Below, piece by piece: positions 7,279 through 15,033 of a DNA stretch of 33,679 bases. The position numbers and the translations under genes were made by a program. Source of the stretch: M3007 sp046153695 (lineage in GTDB: Bacteria; Bacteroidota; Bacteroidia; Chitinophagales; Saprospiraceae). Location of the stretch: the NCBI GenBank assembly GCA_046153695.1, contig JBJXEZ010000093.1, forward strand, positions 1 through 33,679, written 5' to 3'. The notes beneath the pieces were generated by a model, which worked only from the letters and a program-made list of their open reading frames with translations, was not told the origin of the DNA and ran no database searches. Each line of letters starts with the position of its first letter. The first letter of the stretch is position 1.

Positions 7279-8880
7279 TTAGTCGTTATTAAAAACCGGC
7301 ACGCGGCCTTCACGTTCGCGTTTGCGTTGGGCAATATAAACGGCGTAAGCGATAAGGGCAAAAACGAGCAACAGCAGCAGGCGCGAGCCGTTGACAAACA
7401 TCAGTTTGTCCTCCAATTGGGCGCGTTCGGCAGCATCAGTGGCTGCGGCGATTTTGGCGTGGATGTCCTTGTTAGCAAGTTTGTCCAGAATCCCGTCCTT
7501 GCTCAGCAGGCTGCCGAGGAATACTCCGATGAGGATGACCGGCGTGACGTATTTGATGATGTGCTTGTAAATTGTTGGCACCTTCATGTCGGCGTTGCGG
7601 GTGATTTCGGCCCAGCCTTTGTCCATGCCGAACACCCAGGCAAACAGGACGATTTCAAACATGGCGAACACGACCAGCGAGACGGTGCCCGCCCAATAGT
7701 CGTACTCGTCGAACACACCGTAATTGAAGTACATGACCGTGGGCGCGCCAAGGATGAGTACCAGAGCGCCGAATGCCCATGCTGAGCGCTCGCGTCTCCA
7801 GCCGAATTCGTTGCTGAGAAAACCCATGACAGGTGTGCCCATGGCCAACGATGATGTAATACCGGCAAAAAACAGCAACCCGAACCAGGCCATACCTGCC
7901 AATGCAGCCAAAAGTGGTCCCCACTGCTGGAATAAATAGGGTAGCGTACGGAAACCGAGGCCGAGGCCGCCGCTTTGGGTGAGTTCCACAACGCGGTCAA
8001 TGCCAAGGTAACCCACCGAGATTGGGATCAGGATGGCCGCACCGAGGCACACCTCCACGAACTCGTTCATCCAGCCCGCCGACATGGCGTTGAGTGCCAC
8101 ATCGTCGCGCTGGCGCATATACGATGCGTAGCACTGGATACTGCCCATGCCCACGGAAAGGGTGAAAAATATTTGTCCCGCAGCAGCCAGCCACACCTTG
8201 AAATCCCAGATCGTACTAAAATCGGGTGTCCACAGGTAATTGAGGCCGACTACGCCGTCGTTGATGGCTCCGTCCTCCCCAGCGGTCAGTGTTATGCTGC
8301 GGACAGCGAGAAAAATGCCGAATACGATGAGCAAGGGCATGCCGATCTTGGAGGCGATCTCGACACCGCCCGACAGGCCGCGAGAAAGAATCCAGGTATT
8401 GAGTAACAGGCAGATAATCCAGAAAACAATCGGCTCGGCGCTGCCGAGGCCGACGTAGCTGTCGAACATTTGGCTGACAGTTTCGGGGCTTTGCCCCGAA
8501 AAGGCTCCGGAGATGGAGCGCCATACATAAGCCAGCGTCCAGCTCTCTAAGTAGCAGTAGTAGGCCGCTACAGCGAGGTTGGTAAAAATACCGAACACGC
8601 CAATATACTTCCACCAGTTGCGCTTGCCACCGCTCATGCTGTTCAGGATAAACGGCGTGGAGTGGTCGCCGTACTTACCGCCATAGCGGCCCATGCTCCA
8701 TTCCACGAACAGGAGCGGAATGCCCATCAGCAGGAAGCAGGTGAGGTAAGGGATGATGAACGCACCGCCGCCATTCTGGATGGCTTGTGCGGGAAAGCGC
8801 AAAAAATTGCCCAATCCGACGGCGTTACCCGCCATTGCCAGCACGAGGCCGACTCGCGAGCCCCAGTTCTCTTTGCTCAT
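7279..8880 (-). CDS. Sodium-dependent NSS/SNF-family symporter
   Basis: A 533-residue polytopic inner-membrane protein of the neurotransmitter:sodium symporter family (LeuT fold). The family signature in the first helix is plain: GLVLAMAGNAVGLGNFLRFP at about residues 11-30, whose unwound centre binds Na+ and substrate, followed by the QNGGGAFIIPY block. About twelve hydrophobic helices follow, and the chain ends in a basic tail (AQRKREREGRVPVFNND). Members import amino acids or related compounds with Na+. The substrate cannot be read from the sequence, but the MetS-like small subunit just downstream hints at methionine/alanine-type transport. The start ATG at 8880 fits because the N-terminus (MSKENWGSRVG) is typical. 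The gene is divergent from the fadH-like gene. Confidence 0.93.
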   Translation of the reverse strand: MSKENWGSRVGLVLAMAGNAVGLGNFLRFPAQAIQNGGGAFIIPYLTCFLLMGIPLLFVEWSMGRYGGKYGDHSTPFILNSMSGGKRNWWKYIGVFGIFTNLAVAAYYCYLESWTLAYVWRSISGAFSGQSPETVSQMFDSYVGLGSAEPIVFWIICLLLNTWILSRGLSGGVEIASKIGMPLLIVFGIFLAVRSITLTAGEDGAINDGVVGLNYLWTPDFSTIWDFKVWLAAAGQIFFTLSVGMGSIQCYASYMRQRDDVALNAMSAGWMNEFVEVCLGAAILIPISVGYLGIDRVVELTQSGGLGLGFRTLPYLFQQWGPLLAALAGMAWFGLLFFAGITSSLAMGTPVMGFLSNEFGWRRERSAWAFGALVLILGAPTVMYFNYGVFDEYDYWAGTVSLVVFAMFEIVLFAWVFGMDKGWAEITRNADMKVPTIYKHIIKYVTPVILIGVFLGSLLSKDGILDKLANKDIHAKIAAATDAAERAQLEDKLMFVNGSRLLLLLVFALIAYAVYIAQRKREREGRVPVFNND

Positions 8881-9129
8881 ACCAAAGTCAGTTTTGTATT
8901 TTCAATGTAGATAGGATAGATGTTTTTCGGCGGGAAAGGTAAGCAATATGTTCAGTGTGACAAACCCGGCGCTATTTTGCCACAAGAATTCAGCCCGAAG
9001 GACGGCGGGCGCTTCAGGGTGGAGCGGGATTTTGAAAAAAAATTACCGCAACTGCAGCAACTTTGGGCGTTGAATTACCTTCCCCAAAGTCATTTTTTTG
9101 AAAAACCTCCAACAACCAACGCACCTGAA

Positions 9130-11202
9130 ATGGCACCATACCCGCATTACCCGTACCTGTTCTCCCCGCTCGATTTGGGCTTTACGACACTGCCCAACCG
9201 CGTGCTCATGGGCTCCATGCACACCGGGCTGGAAGAGCACAAAACCTTTGACCGCCTGGCTGCCTACTTTGCCGCTCGCGCACGCGGCGGTGCGGGCTTG
9301 ATGGTGACCGGCGGTATTGCGCCCAACAGGCAGGGCTGGCTAGCACCGTTCGGAGCCAAACTCAGCACCGCGTCGGAGGCCCAAAAACACCGCATCGTAC
9401 CCACCGCTGTACACGAGGCTGGCGGGAAAATCTGCCTGCAAATCCTGCACGCCGGGCGCTATGGCATGCACCCGCTGTTGGTGGCACCCAGTCCAGTGCG
9501 GTCGCGTATTTCGCCGTTCCGGCCATGGGAAATGTCGCCAAGGCTAATCCGCGAAACTATTGGCGACTTTGCCCGCACCGCCGCGCTGGCCCGCGAAGCG
9601 GGTTACGATGGCGTGGAAATTATGGGTAGTGAAGGCTACCTGATTAACCAGTTCGTAGTGCCGCGCACCAACAAGCGTACCGACGAATGGGGCGGCAGTT
9701 TTGACAACCGCATCCGGTTTCCGCTGGCGGTCATGCAGGCGGTGCGCGAAAAAACGGGGCCGGATTTCATCGTTATTTTCCGCGTTTCCATGCTCGACCT
9801 GGTGGAAGAAGGCAGCACCTGGGACGAGGTAGTGGCCCTGGCAAAGGCTGTGGAGCAGGCGGGAGCCACCATCATCAACACCGGTATTGGCTGGCATGAG
9901 GCGCGCGTTCCGACTATCGCCACATTGGTGCCGCGCGGCGCGTACGCCTGGGTCACCGAACGCCTGCGCGGTGCTGTCAGTATCCCGCTCATTGCCACCA
10001 ACCGCATCAACACGCCGGAAACCGCCGAGGCTTTACTCGCCTCCGGGCAAGCTGATATGGTAAGCATGGCCCGCCCGTTTCTGGCCGATCCCGATCTGAT
10101 GTTGAAAGCCCGGGAAGGTCGTGCCGATGAGATCAACACCTGCATCGCCTGCAACCAGGCCTGCCTTGATCATGTTTTTGCCAAAAAAGAAGCCACTTGC
10201 CTCGTCAATCCCCGTGCCTGCCGCGAGACTGTTTTGCCGCCATTCGGCCTACCCTATACACACGCCAGTACTCCAAAAAAGGTGGCCGTCGTAGGCGCAG
10301 GCCCGGCCGGGTTGTCCTGCGCCACCGAACTCGCGGCTAGTGGCCACGAAGTGCATCTGTTTGATTCGGGCAGCGAAATTGGCGGGCAGTTTAACATGGC
10401 CAAACGCATCCCCGGCAAGGAGGAATTTTACGAAACACTGCGTTATTTCGGGAAAATGATCGAAAAAACGGGCGTTTTCCTGCACCTGAATACTCGTGTT
10501 GGCGCCGAAGATTTGTTGGCGCAGGGTTTCCGTGAGGTGGTGCTAGCTACGGGCGTTTTGCCGCGCACGCCCCAGATCGAAGGTATTGAACACCCCAAAG
10601 TACTGTCGTATGTGGACGTGCTGCTGCACAAAAAAAACGTTGGCAAGCAAGTAGCCGTCATCGGCGCGGGCGGTATCGGCTTTGATGTGTCGGTATTCCT
10701 CACGCAGCCATCCGAGGAATCCGTCGACCCGCTCGACCGCTACCGCCAGGAATGGGGCATTGACTCGAACTACGCGTTGGCCGGGCAACTGGCCAGCCCA
10801 AATCGCGGTGGACTTGCCAAACCGGAGGAGGCACCGGTTCCGAGACAAGTTTGGCTGTTGCAGCGCTCGAAGGGCAAGGTCGGCGACGGATTGGGAAAAA
10901 CAACAGGCTGGGCGCACCGGTTGACGCTAAAACGCCGGGGCGTTCAAATGTGGAGCGGCGTGCAGTACCACCGCATTGACGATACTGGTTTGCACCTCAC
11001 CGTCAACGGATCGCCCCAGATTTTGGCTGTGGACAATGTGATTGTCTGCGCCGGGCAGGAACCGCTGCACACCCTTCGGGAACCGCTTGAACAAGCGGGC
11101 ATTCGTGTTCACTGCATAGGCGGGGCCAAACTGGCCGCCGAACTGGATGCCAAACGGGCCATTGAGGAAGGGATGATGGTACTCCGCGGTACCGATTTTT
11201 AA
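9130..11202 (+). CDS. fadH: 2,4-dienoyl-CoA reductase (NADPH), FadH-like flavoprotein
   Basis: A 690-residue iron-sulfur flavoenzyme close to E. coli FadH, which reduces 2,4-dienoyl-CoA in the beta-oxidation of unsaturated fatty acids. Order: an OYE-like FMN TIM barrel (opening YLFSPLDLGFTTLPNRVLMG, active-site region LHAGRYG, RTNKRTDEWGG), a [4Fe-4S] cysteine cluster (CIACNQAC...CLVNPRAC), then FAD- and NADPH-binding Rossmann folds with VAVVGAGPAGLSCA and VAVIGAGGIGFD. I chose the ATG at 9130 because the protein then begins at the family start. The frame is open back to an ATG at 8920, but those 70 residues are unlike the family. The 249 bp between the NSS start and this ATG therefore look like leader; a weak promoter-like TATTTTGC occurs near 8973. 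A related 2-enoate reductase or trimethylamine dehydrogenase-like role is less likely. Confidence 0.93.
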   Translation: MAPYPHYPYLFSPLDLGFTTLPNRVLMGSMHTGLEEHKTFDRLAAYFAARARGGAGLMVTGGIAPNRQGWLAPFGAKLSTASEAQKHRIVPTAVHEAGGKICLQILHAGRYGMHPLLVAPSPVRSRISPFRPWEMSPRLIRETIGDFARTAALAREAGYDGVEIMGSEGYLINQFVVPRTNKRTDEWGGSFDNRIRFPLAVMQAVREKTGPDFIVIFRVSMLDLVEEGSTWDEVVALAKAVEQAGATIINTGIGWHEARVPTIATLVPRGAYAWVTERLRGAVSIPLIATNRINTPETAEALLASGQADMVSMARPFLADPDLMLKAREGRADEINTCIACNQACLDHVFAKKEATCLVNPRACRETVLPPFGLPYTHASTPKKVAVVGAGPAGLSCATELAASGHEVHLFDSGSEIGGQFNMAKRIPGKEEFYETLRYFGKMIEKTGVFLHLNTRVGAEDLLAQGFREVVLATGVLPRTPQIEGIEHPKVLSYVDVLLHKKNVGKQVAVIGAGGIGFDVSVFLTQPSEESVDPLDRYRQEWGIDSNYALAGQLASPNRGGLAKPEEAPVPRQVWLLQRSKGKVGDGLGKTTGWAHRLTLKRRGVQMWSGVQYHRIDDTGLHLTVNGSPQILAVDNVIVCAGQEPLHTLREPLEQAGIRVHCIGGAKLAAELDAKRAIEEGMMVLRGTDF

Positions 11203-11211
11203 AACAATTGT

Positions 11212-11568
11212 AAAAATTTAGGCGGGGACAATGCCCCCAGGGTAAACGCATGAAAATTGAGGCGTAAACACCTGCGAAGTCAAAAAAAATTACATGATTG
11301 CAGAGTACATGATTTAAGATTGTTGAAGTGCGTAGAGTTGACCGCTTTTCACTTGGCTAAGAGCCTATCCGAAAACCTCCTTTGAGGCTGAAAAGGAGGT
11401 TTTCGGATAGACTCTAAATGTCGTGGTGTACGCTACGGATACTTCTTAAATCAACAATCATGTAATCTGCAATCATGTAATCCGATTGATTATCAATGAT
11501 TTAAATTTTTCATTGAGGCATTCAACGTTCATGCGTTTGCCCTGGGACAATGCCCCGCCTAAATTTTT
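11212..11568. repeat. Nested multi-layer palindromic element (357 bp)
   Basis: Between the convergent fadH and peptidase genes lies an imperfect palindrome with three layers. The outer arms start AAAAATTTAGGCGGGG (11212 on) and end CCCCGCCTAAATTTTT (to 11568) and both include a CAGGG.AAACGCATGAA block. The middle arms carry TTACATGATTGCAGA (left, near 11290-11304) matched by TCTGCAATCATGTAA (right, near 11465-11479). The inner core is the perfect hairpin at 11361-11414. The spacers between arms match only partly. The element fills most of the 426-bp gap (11203-11628), which contains no gene. It resembles an inverted-repeat element into which a second one has inserted. Confidence 0.8.
11361..11414. 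mobile_element. MITE-like element copy 4 (54 bp hairpin)
   Basis: CTATCCGAAAACCTCCTTT (11365-11383) and its exact reverse complement (11392-11410) form a perfect 19-bp stem with an 8-base loop. The ends are GAGC and GACTC, and TAA flanks both sides (11358-11360 and 11415-11417), as in the copies at 3251, 6218 and 6948. It sits at the centre of the larger palindrome. A stem this strong would also halt transcription from either side. Confidence 0.75.
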
Positions 11569-11599
11569 AAGCGCCGGAACGGAAACCGTTCTGGCGCTT
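11569..11599. terminator. Bidirectional-type terminator hairpin
   Basis: AAGCGCCGGAACGG and CCGTTCTGGCGCTT pair over 14 positions with one mismatch and a 3-base loop (AAA). A/T runs lie on both sides (ATTTTT before, AAAAT after). It sits 30 bp beyond the stop of the minus-strand peptidase gene and probably ends that transcript; it may also stop read-through from fadH. Confidence 0.65.
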
Positions 11600-11628
11600 A
11601 AAATCTGACAAAGTAAAATCCAATAGAA

Positions 11629-13209
11629 CTACTGCGCATGGACAATAAACTTCACCAACTCCAGCACACGCCCCTTGGCATCCACCTTCAGCACAGCCCG
11701 GTCGTTGGGTGATTTCAGGAAAAAACCGTCCTTGCTAGCCAGGATATTTTGGTAGGCAGATGTCGACAGATCGTCTTCGGGTGGCAGTATGCTCACGTCA
11801 GCAAGGTTGCGGTTTTGGAAGCGCATCAGGCTGACGAGGTTGCCGCTCTTGTCGGAAAATACGAATGTGCTGGAACTGCCCGCAACGCCGCGTTTTTTTG
11901 CAAAATAAATGTCGTCTCGTTCGTCAATAGTTGTGCGCTCCATCTTGTCGGTGCGGCCCAGTTCCATGAGGGCGACCTGTTGGCGAAGGGCCGCGGGCAG
12001 GGGCAAGCTGCTCAGCACATTGCCTGCAGCATTTCTGGGGGGCAGAAGTACCTGCAAGTTTTGTTGGGCATACAACGCACTGACCACATACTGGCTGCCC
12101 GACAGACGCTGGAAAATCGCTGCAGCTTCGGAGCGTCGAGCATCGTTGGGCAACAGGGCGTAGGTGATACCGAGAGCCATTTCAGCCATTTCGGCTTCTT
12201 GACCCTTAGCCTTCTTGCGGCCTTTGATGTACTGGAGCAGGTGCATTTCGGCGTATCGCAACGCCTCGGCAGGCTTCCCCTTCATGTTAAGAGCACACAC
12301 CAGGTTGATGCGCGCAGGCAGGTAGGTGGCATCAAGTGCTGTGGCTGCCTGGAACTGTGCTACGGCTTTTTCCAAACAATCAGCACGCAAAGGCTCAAAC
12401 GACCTATCGGGCTCAGGCCCTCTGCCTACTTTGGTATGCCAGTCTGCTTCCAGCGGGTAGATAAATTTGTCTGTATTCGGGTTCCAGAACTCCTGTGCTC
12501 TCAGGGTGTAGGCAATACCGAGGTTGTTGTGCATCTCGATACCCTGGTAGTACTGAAGAATATACTCGTAACCAGTAGCGGCCAGATCGTGCTCCCCGAT
12601 GACAAGCAGGTAGTTGCTGCTCTCGAACAGATCACGCAAGTCGAGTGCGATGGCAAGCACTTCGTTGTTAGTGGCTTTACGCTCGGCCAAAGTGGGGTAC
12701 CCAGGCAGGTTTCTGCCAATAAGCCCGTATTCGGTGTAGATACGCTCGATCAGGTCGGGCATGACTTCCAGTGAGCGGTAGCCAGCCAGGTAGGCGTTGA
12801 ACAAACCCTGCACGTCAGCCACCTTTTCGATACGGGTATCGGTGTTGTAGTGGTGGTTGTAGGCCAGGAAATTGGTTTGCGCCTTTCCATTTTTGATTTC
12901 TGTTTGGTAAGCATGCACCAGTTCGTGGCCAAGGATATAGGCCAGCGCCGAGAGCGAGTCGCGCCCGAATGCGCGGCAGATATTGTACGCTTTTTGGTCG
13001 AGGATGATACTGTTTTTCCAGGGACTATAAGCCGCTACTTTGCCGTTTTCGGAAGAAATGACGAGTTTGGGTTTTTTGAAGCGGTAGTTGCCGTTGGTGG
13101 CAAAAAGGCGGTCGAGCACTTCTTGTGCTACGCTCTGCGGCGTGCCGCCCTGCAGCGGTTGCATACAGCACACACTAAGCAAGGCAGGCAATAGGATTGA
13201 TCTGAACAT
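11629..13209 (-). CDS. Exported M48-like zinc metallopeptidase with TPR-like C-terminus
   Basis: A 526-residue exported protein. A signal peptide covers about residues 1-22 (a cysteine pair at 14-15 leaves a lipoprotein possible). The catalytic motif is HELVH at 95-99 (metal ligands His95 and His99, general base Glu96). An EKVAD motif at 128-132 supplies the likely third ligand, Glu128, as in M48-type peptidases (ExxAD). The region from about 200 to 360 contains helical repeat pairs resembling TPRs (GYEYILQYYQGIEMHNNLGI, ATYLPARINLVCALNMKGKP). The C-terminal 130 residues look beta-rich and are unassigned. Members of this broad group (BepA/LoiP-like) do periplasmic quality control, and BepA also joins M48 to TPRs; the similarity is architectural. 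The gene lies after the ECF sigma and TPR genes on the same strand, separated by a large repeat, so shared control is possible but unproven. Confidence 0.8.
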   Translation of the reverse strand: MFRSILLPALLSVCCMQPLQGGTPQSVAQEVLDRLFATNGNYRFKKPKLVISSENGKVAAYSPWKNSIILDQKAYNICRAFGRDSLSALAYILGHELVHAYQTEIKNGKAQTNFLAYNHHYNTDTRIEKVADVQGLFNAYLAGYRSLEVMPDLIERIYTEYGLIGRNLPGYPTLAERKATNNEVLAIALDLRDLFESSNYLLVIGEHDLAATGYEYILQYYQGIEMHNNLGIAYTLRAQEFWNPNTDKFIYPLEADWHTKVGRGPEPDRSFEPLRADCLEKAVAQFQAATALDATYLPARINLVCALNMKGKPAEALRYAEMHLLQYIKGRKKAKGQEAEMAEMALGITYALLPNDARRSEAAAIFQRLSGSQYVVSALYAQQNLQVLLPPRNAAGNVLSSLPLPAALRQQVALMELGRTDKMERTTIDERDDIYFAKKRGVAGSSSTFVFSDKSGNLVSLMRFQNRNLADVSILPPEDDLSTSAYQNILASKDGFFLKSPNDRAVLKVDAKGRVLELVKFIVHAQ

Positions 13210-13254
13210 GAGCCTGCGGAAAAAAAGGTTATGAAATAGGTTTTGTGGGTTTCG

Positions 13255-13399
13255 GGTTTCGGGTTAGAGGGTTTCGGGTTAGAAGGTTTCGGGTTAGAAG
13301 GTTTCGGGTTATGCTCTACGCATAACACAACCAGAAACCTTCTAACCAGAAACCTTCTAACCTTCTAACCAGAAACCTTCTAACTTTCTAACCCAAAAC
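13255..13399. repeat. 15-bp tandem repeats arranged as a large palindrome
   Basis: The left arm has nearly four tandem 15-bp units (GGTTTCGGGTTAGAA type: 13255-13269, 13270-13284, 13285-13299, partial 13300-13314). The right arm has the same unit in reverse complement (CCAGAAACCTTCTAA at 13331-13345, 13346-13360 and 13369-13383, with 8-bp partial units between). The arms meet at a perfect centre, GTTATGC-TCTAC-GCATAAC (13308-13326). The arms differ at one position of the unit (G versus T). It fills the gap between the TPR protein and the peptidase genes and could form a very long hairpin that separates their transcripts. Confidence 0.85.
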
Positions 13400-13402
13400 C
13401 GC

Positions 13403-14314
13403 TCACCGCTGCGGGAGGAGCTGATCCAGCACGGCCTCGGCACGTTTGCGGTAGGGGTAATTGCTGTCGGCAGACAGTTTAGTGAAGGCATCGCGGGCAT
13501 CCTCAAGGCCATTGTCGGCTTTTAGGTACAAAAGCCCGAGGTTCCACAGGGCATCGTTTTTAAGAGCCGAATTTTCGGAAACTGAGATCGGCGTGAGGAC
13601 TTCGATGGCCTTGGCGTACCGCCCTTGGCTCATGTGGATGATGCCGATGTAGTACTGGGCCACGTCGTTCTCCGGGTGCATTTCGGCAAATCCTTTGAGC
13701 AGGGCGAGCGCCTCATCGTACTTGCCGGATTCGTAAGCCTGGAGCGCCAGTTTGAGGGAATCCTCGCCGAGTTGCACCCCAGTTAAACCGGGTAATTCCA
13801 GCGTTTTGATGATGTCTTTTGCCCGTTGAATGTCCTCCTTGGAGTCGTAGTACTGGCTATAGAGGGCGTTGGCATCCATCGGATTATCTTTGTGGGTCAT
13901 AAACCAAACGGCACCGGAAACAACGATGAGTGAAGCAGCAATTGCGATAAAGCGTTTCATGGCTTTGAATTTTTGTTTGTGAACAATGGTGAGGGATGGG
14001 GGGGCCTGGGCCTTGGACGAATCGAAAAAGCCTTCGGCCAACAGTTTGCCGTGTACCGATTGGACGATATGGAGCACATCTTCCTTCCCGGCGCGTTCGA
14101 TACCTGTCAGCAAGGTGTTTTCCAGTTCAACCTCCTCGCGCAGGGCAGGATTGGCCTGGATTTCGGCCTCGAACGCAGTTCGTTCGGCTGTGTCCATTGA
14201 ACCGGAGAGGTACCGGTGAATCGTGTCAATGTGTTGTTCGTTCATGAAGCGTTGCGATGACGAATTTTTTAGAGGCGGCTTTTCCGGGCGGGCGGGGTTA
14301 TTCGATGCGTTCAT
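13403..14314 (-). CDS. Membrane-anchored TPR protein, probable anti-sigma factor
   Basis: A protein of 303 residues (or 280 from the internal ATG at 14245, which begins MNEQHIDTIHRYLSGSMDTA). The N-terminal part (HRYLSGSMDTAERTAFEAEI...NPALREEVELENTLL) has the form of a zinc-less anti-sigma domain as found in Bacteroidetes regulators. A membrane segment follows (FIAIAASLIVVSGAVWFM, about residues 127-144 of the long form). The periplasmic part carries TPR-like helices (about 175-300: YESGKYDEALALLKGFAEMH, AQYYIGIIHMSQGRYAKAIE). It directly follows the ECF sigma gene with 14 bp between stop and first ATG, as expected for a cognate anti-sigma factor that senses through its periplasmic TPRs. I prefer the internal start on sequence grounds, since the first 23 residues are low-complexity; the outer start is reported as the full open frame. 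Confidence 0.75.
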   Translation of the reverse strand: MNASNNPARPEKPPLKNSSSQRFMNEQHIDTIHRYLSGSMDTAERTAFEAEIQANPALREEVELENTLLTGIERAGKEDVLHIVQSVHGKLLAEGFFDSSKAQAPPSLTIVHKQKFKAMKRFIAIAASLIVVSGAVWFMTHKDNPMDANALYSQYYDSKEDIQRAKDIIKTLELPGLTGVQLGEDSLKLALQAYESGKYDEALALLKGFAEMHPENDVAQYYIGIIHMSQGRYAKAIEVLTPISVSENSALKNDALWNLGLLYLKADNGLEDARDAFTKLSADSNYPYRKRAEAVLDQLLPQR

Positions 14315-14328
14315 ACGGCGGTACTTTA

Positions 14329-14898
14329 TTATTCATTGAAAAACGGGTGTGCTTTGACTTGTTTTCGGAGGTAACTTAGGCAACGGTGTTTTTTTACTTT
14401 TACAAATGCTTCGCTGTAACCTAGTGCTTCTGCGATTTCGACCTGCGAGCGTTTTTCGTAGAAGGACATCAACAGCAGCGTGCGGCAGTCCCCTTCCATT
14501 TGAGCCAAACAGCCGATAACGGCATTGATCCGCTCTTCCTGCTCGCTCGGCCCGGTATCGGGTAGTTGTACATCGAGCGGTTTTGTTATGTTTTCATCCA
14601 GCTGCACGAGTGGTTGTTTGCCGCTTCTCTTCAACAACAAGTTGCGAGCGATGGCGAAGAGGTAAGTACTCAGTTTGGCGCTCAGGACAAAGTCCGTGTC
14701 GTGTATTTTGCGTACCAGTACGAGCAATACTTCCTGAAAAATATCCTCGGCATCTTCGTTCGGCAATCCCTGGTCATTCACCTGCTTGGCTACCATGCGG
14801 TAGTATTGGCGGTAGAGCGACTCGAATGCTGCCGGTTCTTTTTTGCGCAACGCATCCAACAATGCATTGTCCGTCTCGTATGTCAATGATTTGTCCAT
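14329..14898 (-). CDS. ECF-type RNA polymerase sigma factor
   Basis: A 189-residue sigma-70-family protein of ECF length. Region 2 is visible at about 20-90 (AAFESLYRQYYRMVAKQVND, EDAEDIFQEVLLVLVRKI, LSTYLFAIARNLLLK) and region 4 at about 125-180 (CRTLLLMSFYEKRSQVEIAE, ALGYSEAFVKVKKHRCLSYL), the latter a helix-turn-helix binding the -35 element. It directs RNA polymerase to a small set of stress or surface-related promoters, probably including its own. The next gene on the strand is the probable anti-sigma TPR protein. The lower-coordinate peptidase and the upstream secreted protein (15034-15711) are candidate targets. The upstream gap contains the terminator of the secreted-protein gene, so the sigma gene should have its own promoter; no exact TAnnTTTG box was found there. 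Confidence 0.93.
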   Translation of the reverse strand: MDKSLTYETDNALLDALRKKEPAAFESLYRQYYRMVAKQVNDQGLPNEDAEDIFQEVLLVLVRKIHDTDFVLSAKLSTYLFAIARNLLLKRSGKQPLVQLDENITKPLDVQLPDTGPSEQEERINAVIGCLAQMEGDCRTLLLMSFYEKRSQVEIAEALGYSEAFVKVKKHRCLSYLRKQVKAHPFFNE

Positions 14899-14971
14899 TG
14901 ATCCCTCTTTTTAGTTTTGGTTATCACAAAGTGACACTTTTTTCGTGGCCAAAGTACAAGAAAATACAAAA

Positions 14972-14996
14972 ACGGGCCGAGATTGCCTCGGCCCGT
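14972..14996 (-). terminator. Intrinsic terminator, minus strand
   Basis: ACGGGCCGAG (14972-14981) and CTCGGCCCGT (14987-14996) form a perfect 10-bp GC-rich stem with a 5-base loop. On the minus strand it is followed directly by a T-run (plus-strand A before 14972). It lies 38 bp after the stop of the secreted two-repeat protein gene and ends that transcript before the sigma gene. Confidence 0.88.
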
Positions 14997-15033
14997 TATT
15001 CTGCAAGTTATGTGATTTGCTCCTGTCTTTTTT

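Noticed and set aside
8920..9129. 70-residue N-terminal extension of the FadH-like protein
   Set aside because: Unlike the family, whose start matches the ATG at 9130.
11749..12774. 341-residue plus-strand open frame
   Set aside because: Antisense to the zinc peptidase gene, which has a signal peptide, HELVH and ExxAD motifs.
13128..13328. Small ORF with NPKPS repeats
   Set aside because: It is the translation of the 15-bp repeat plus the 5' end of the peptidase gene in another frame; no independent support.
13255..13399. CRISPR array
   Set aside because: Units are 15 bp and directly abutting, with no spacers and with inverted arms; no cas genes nearby.
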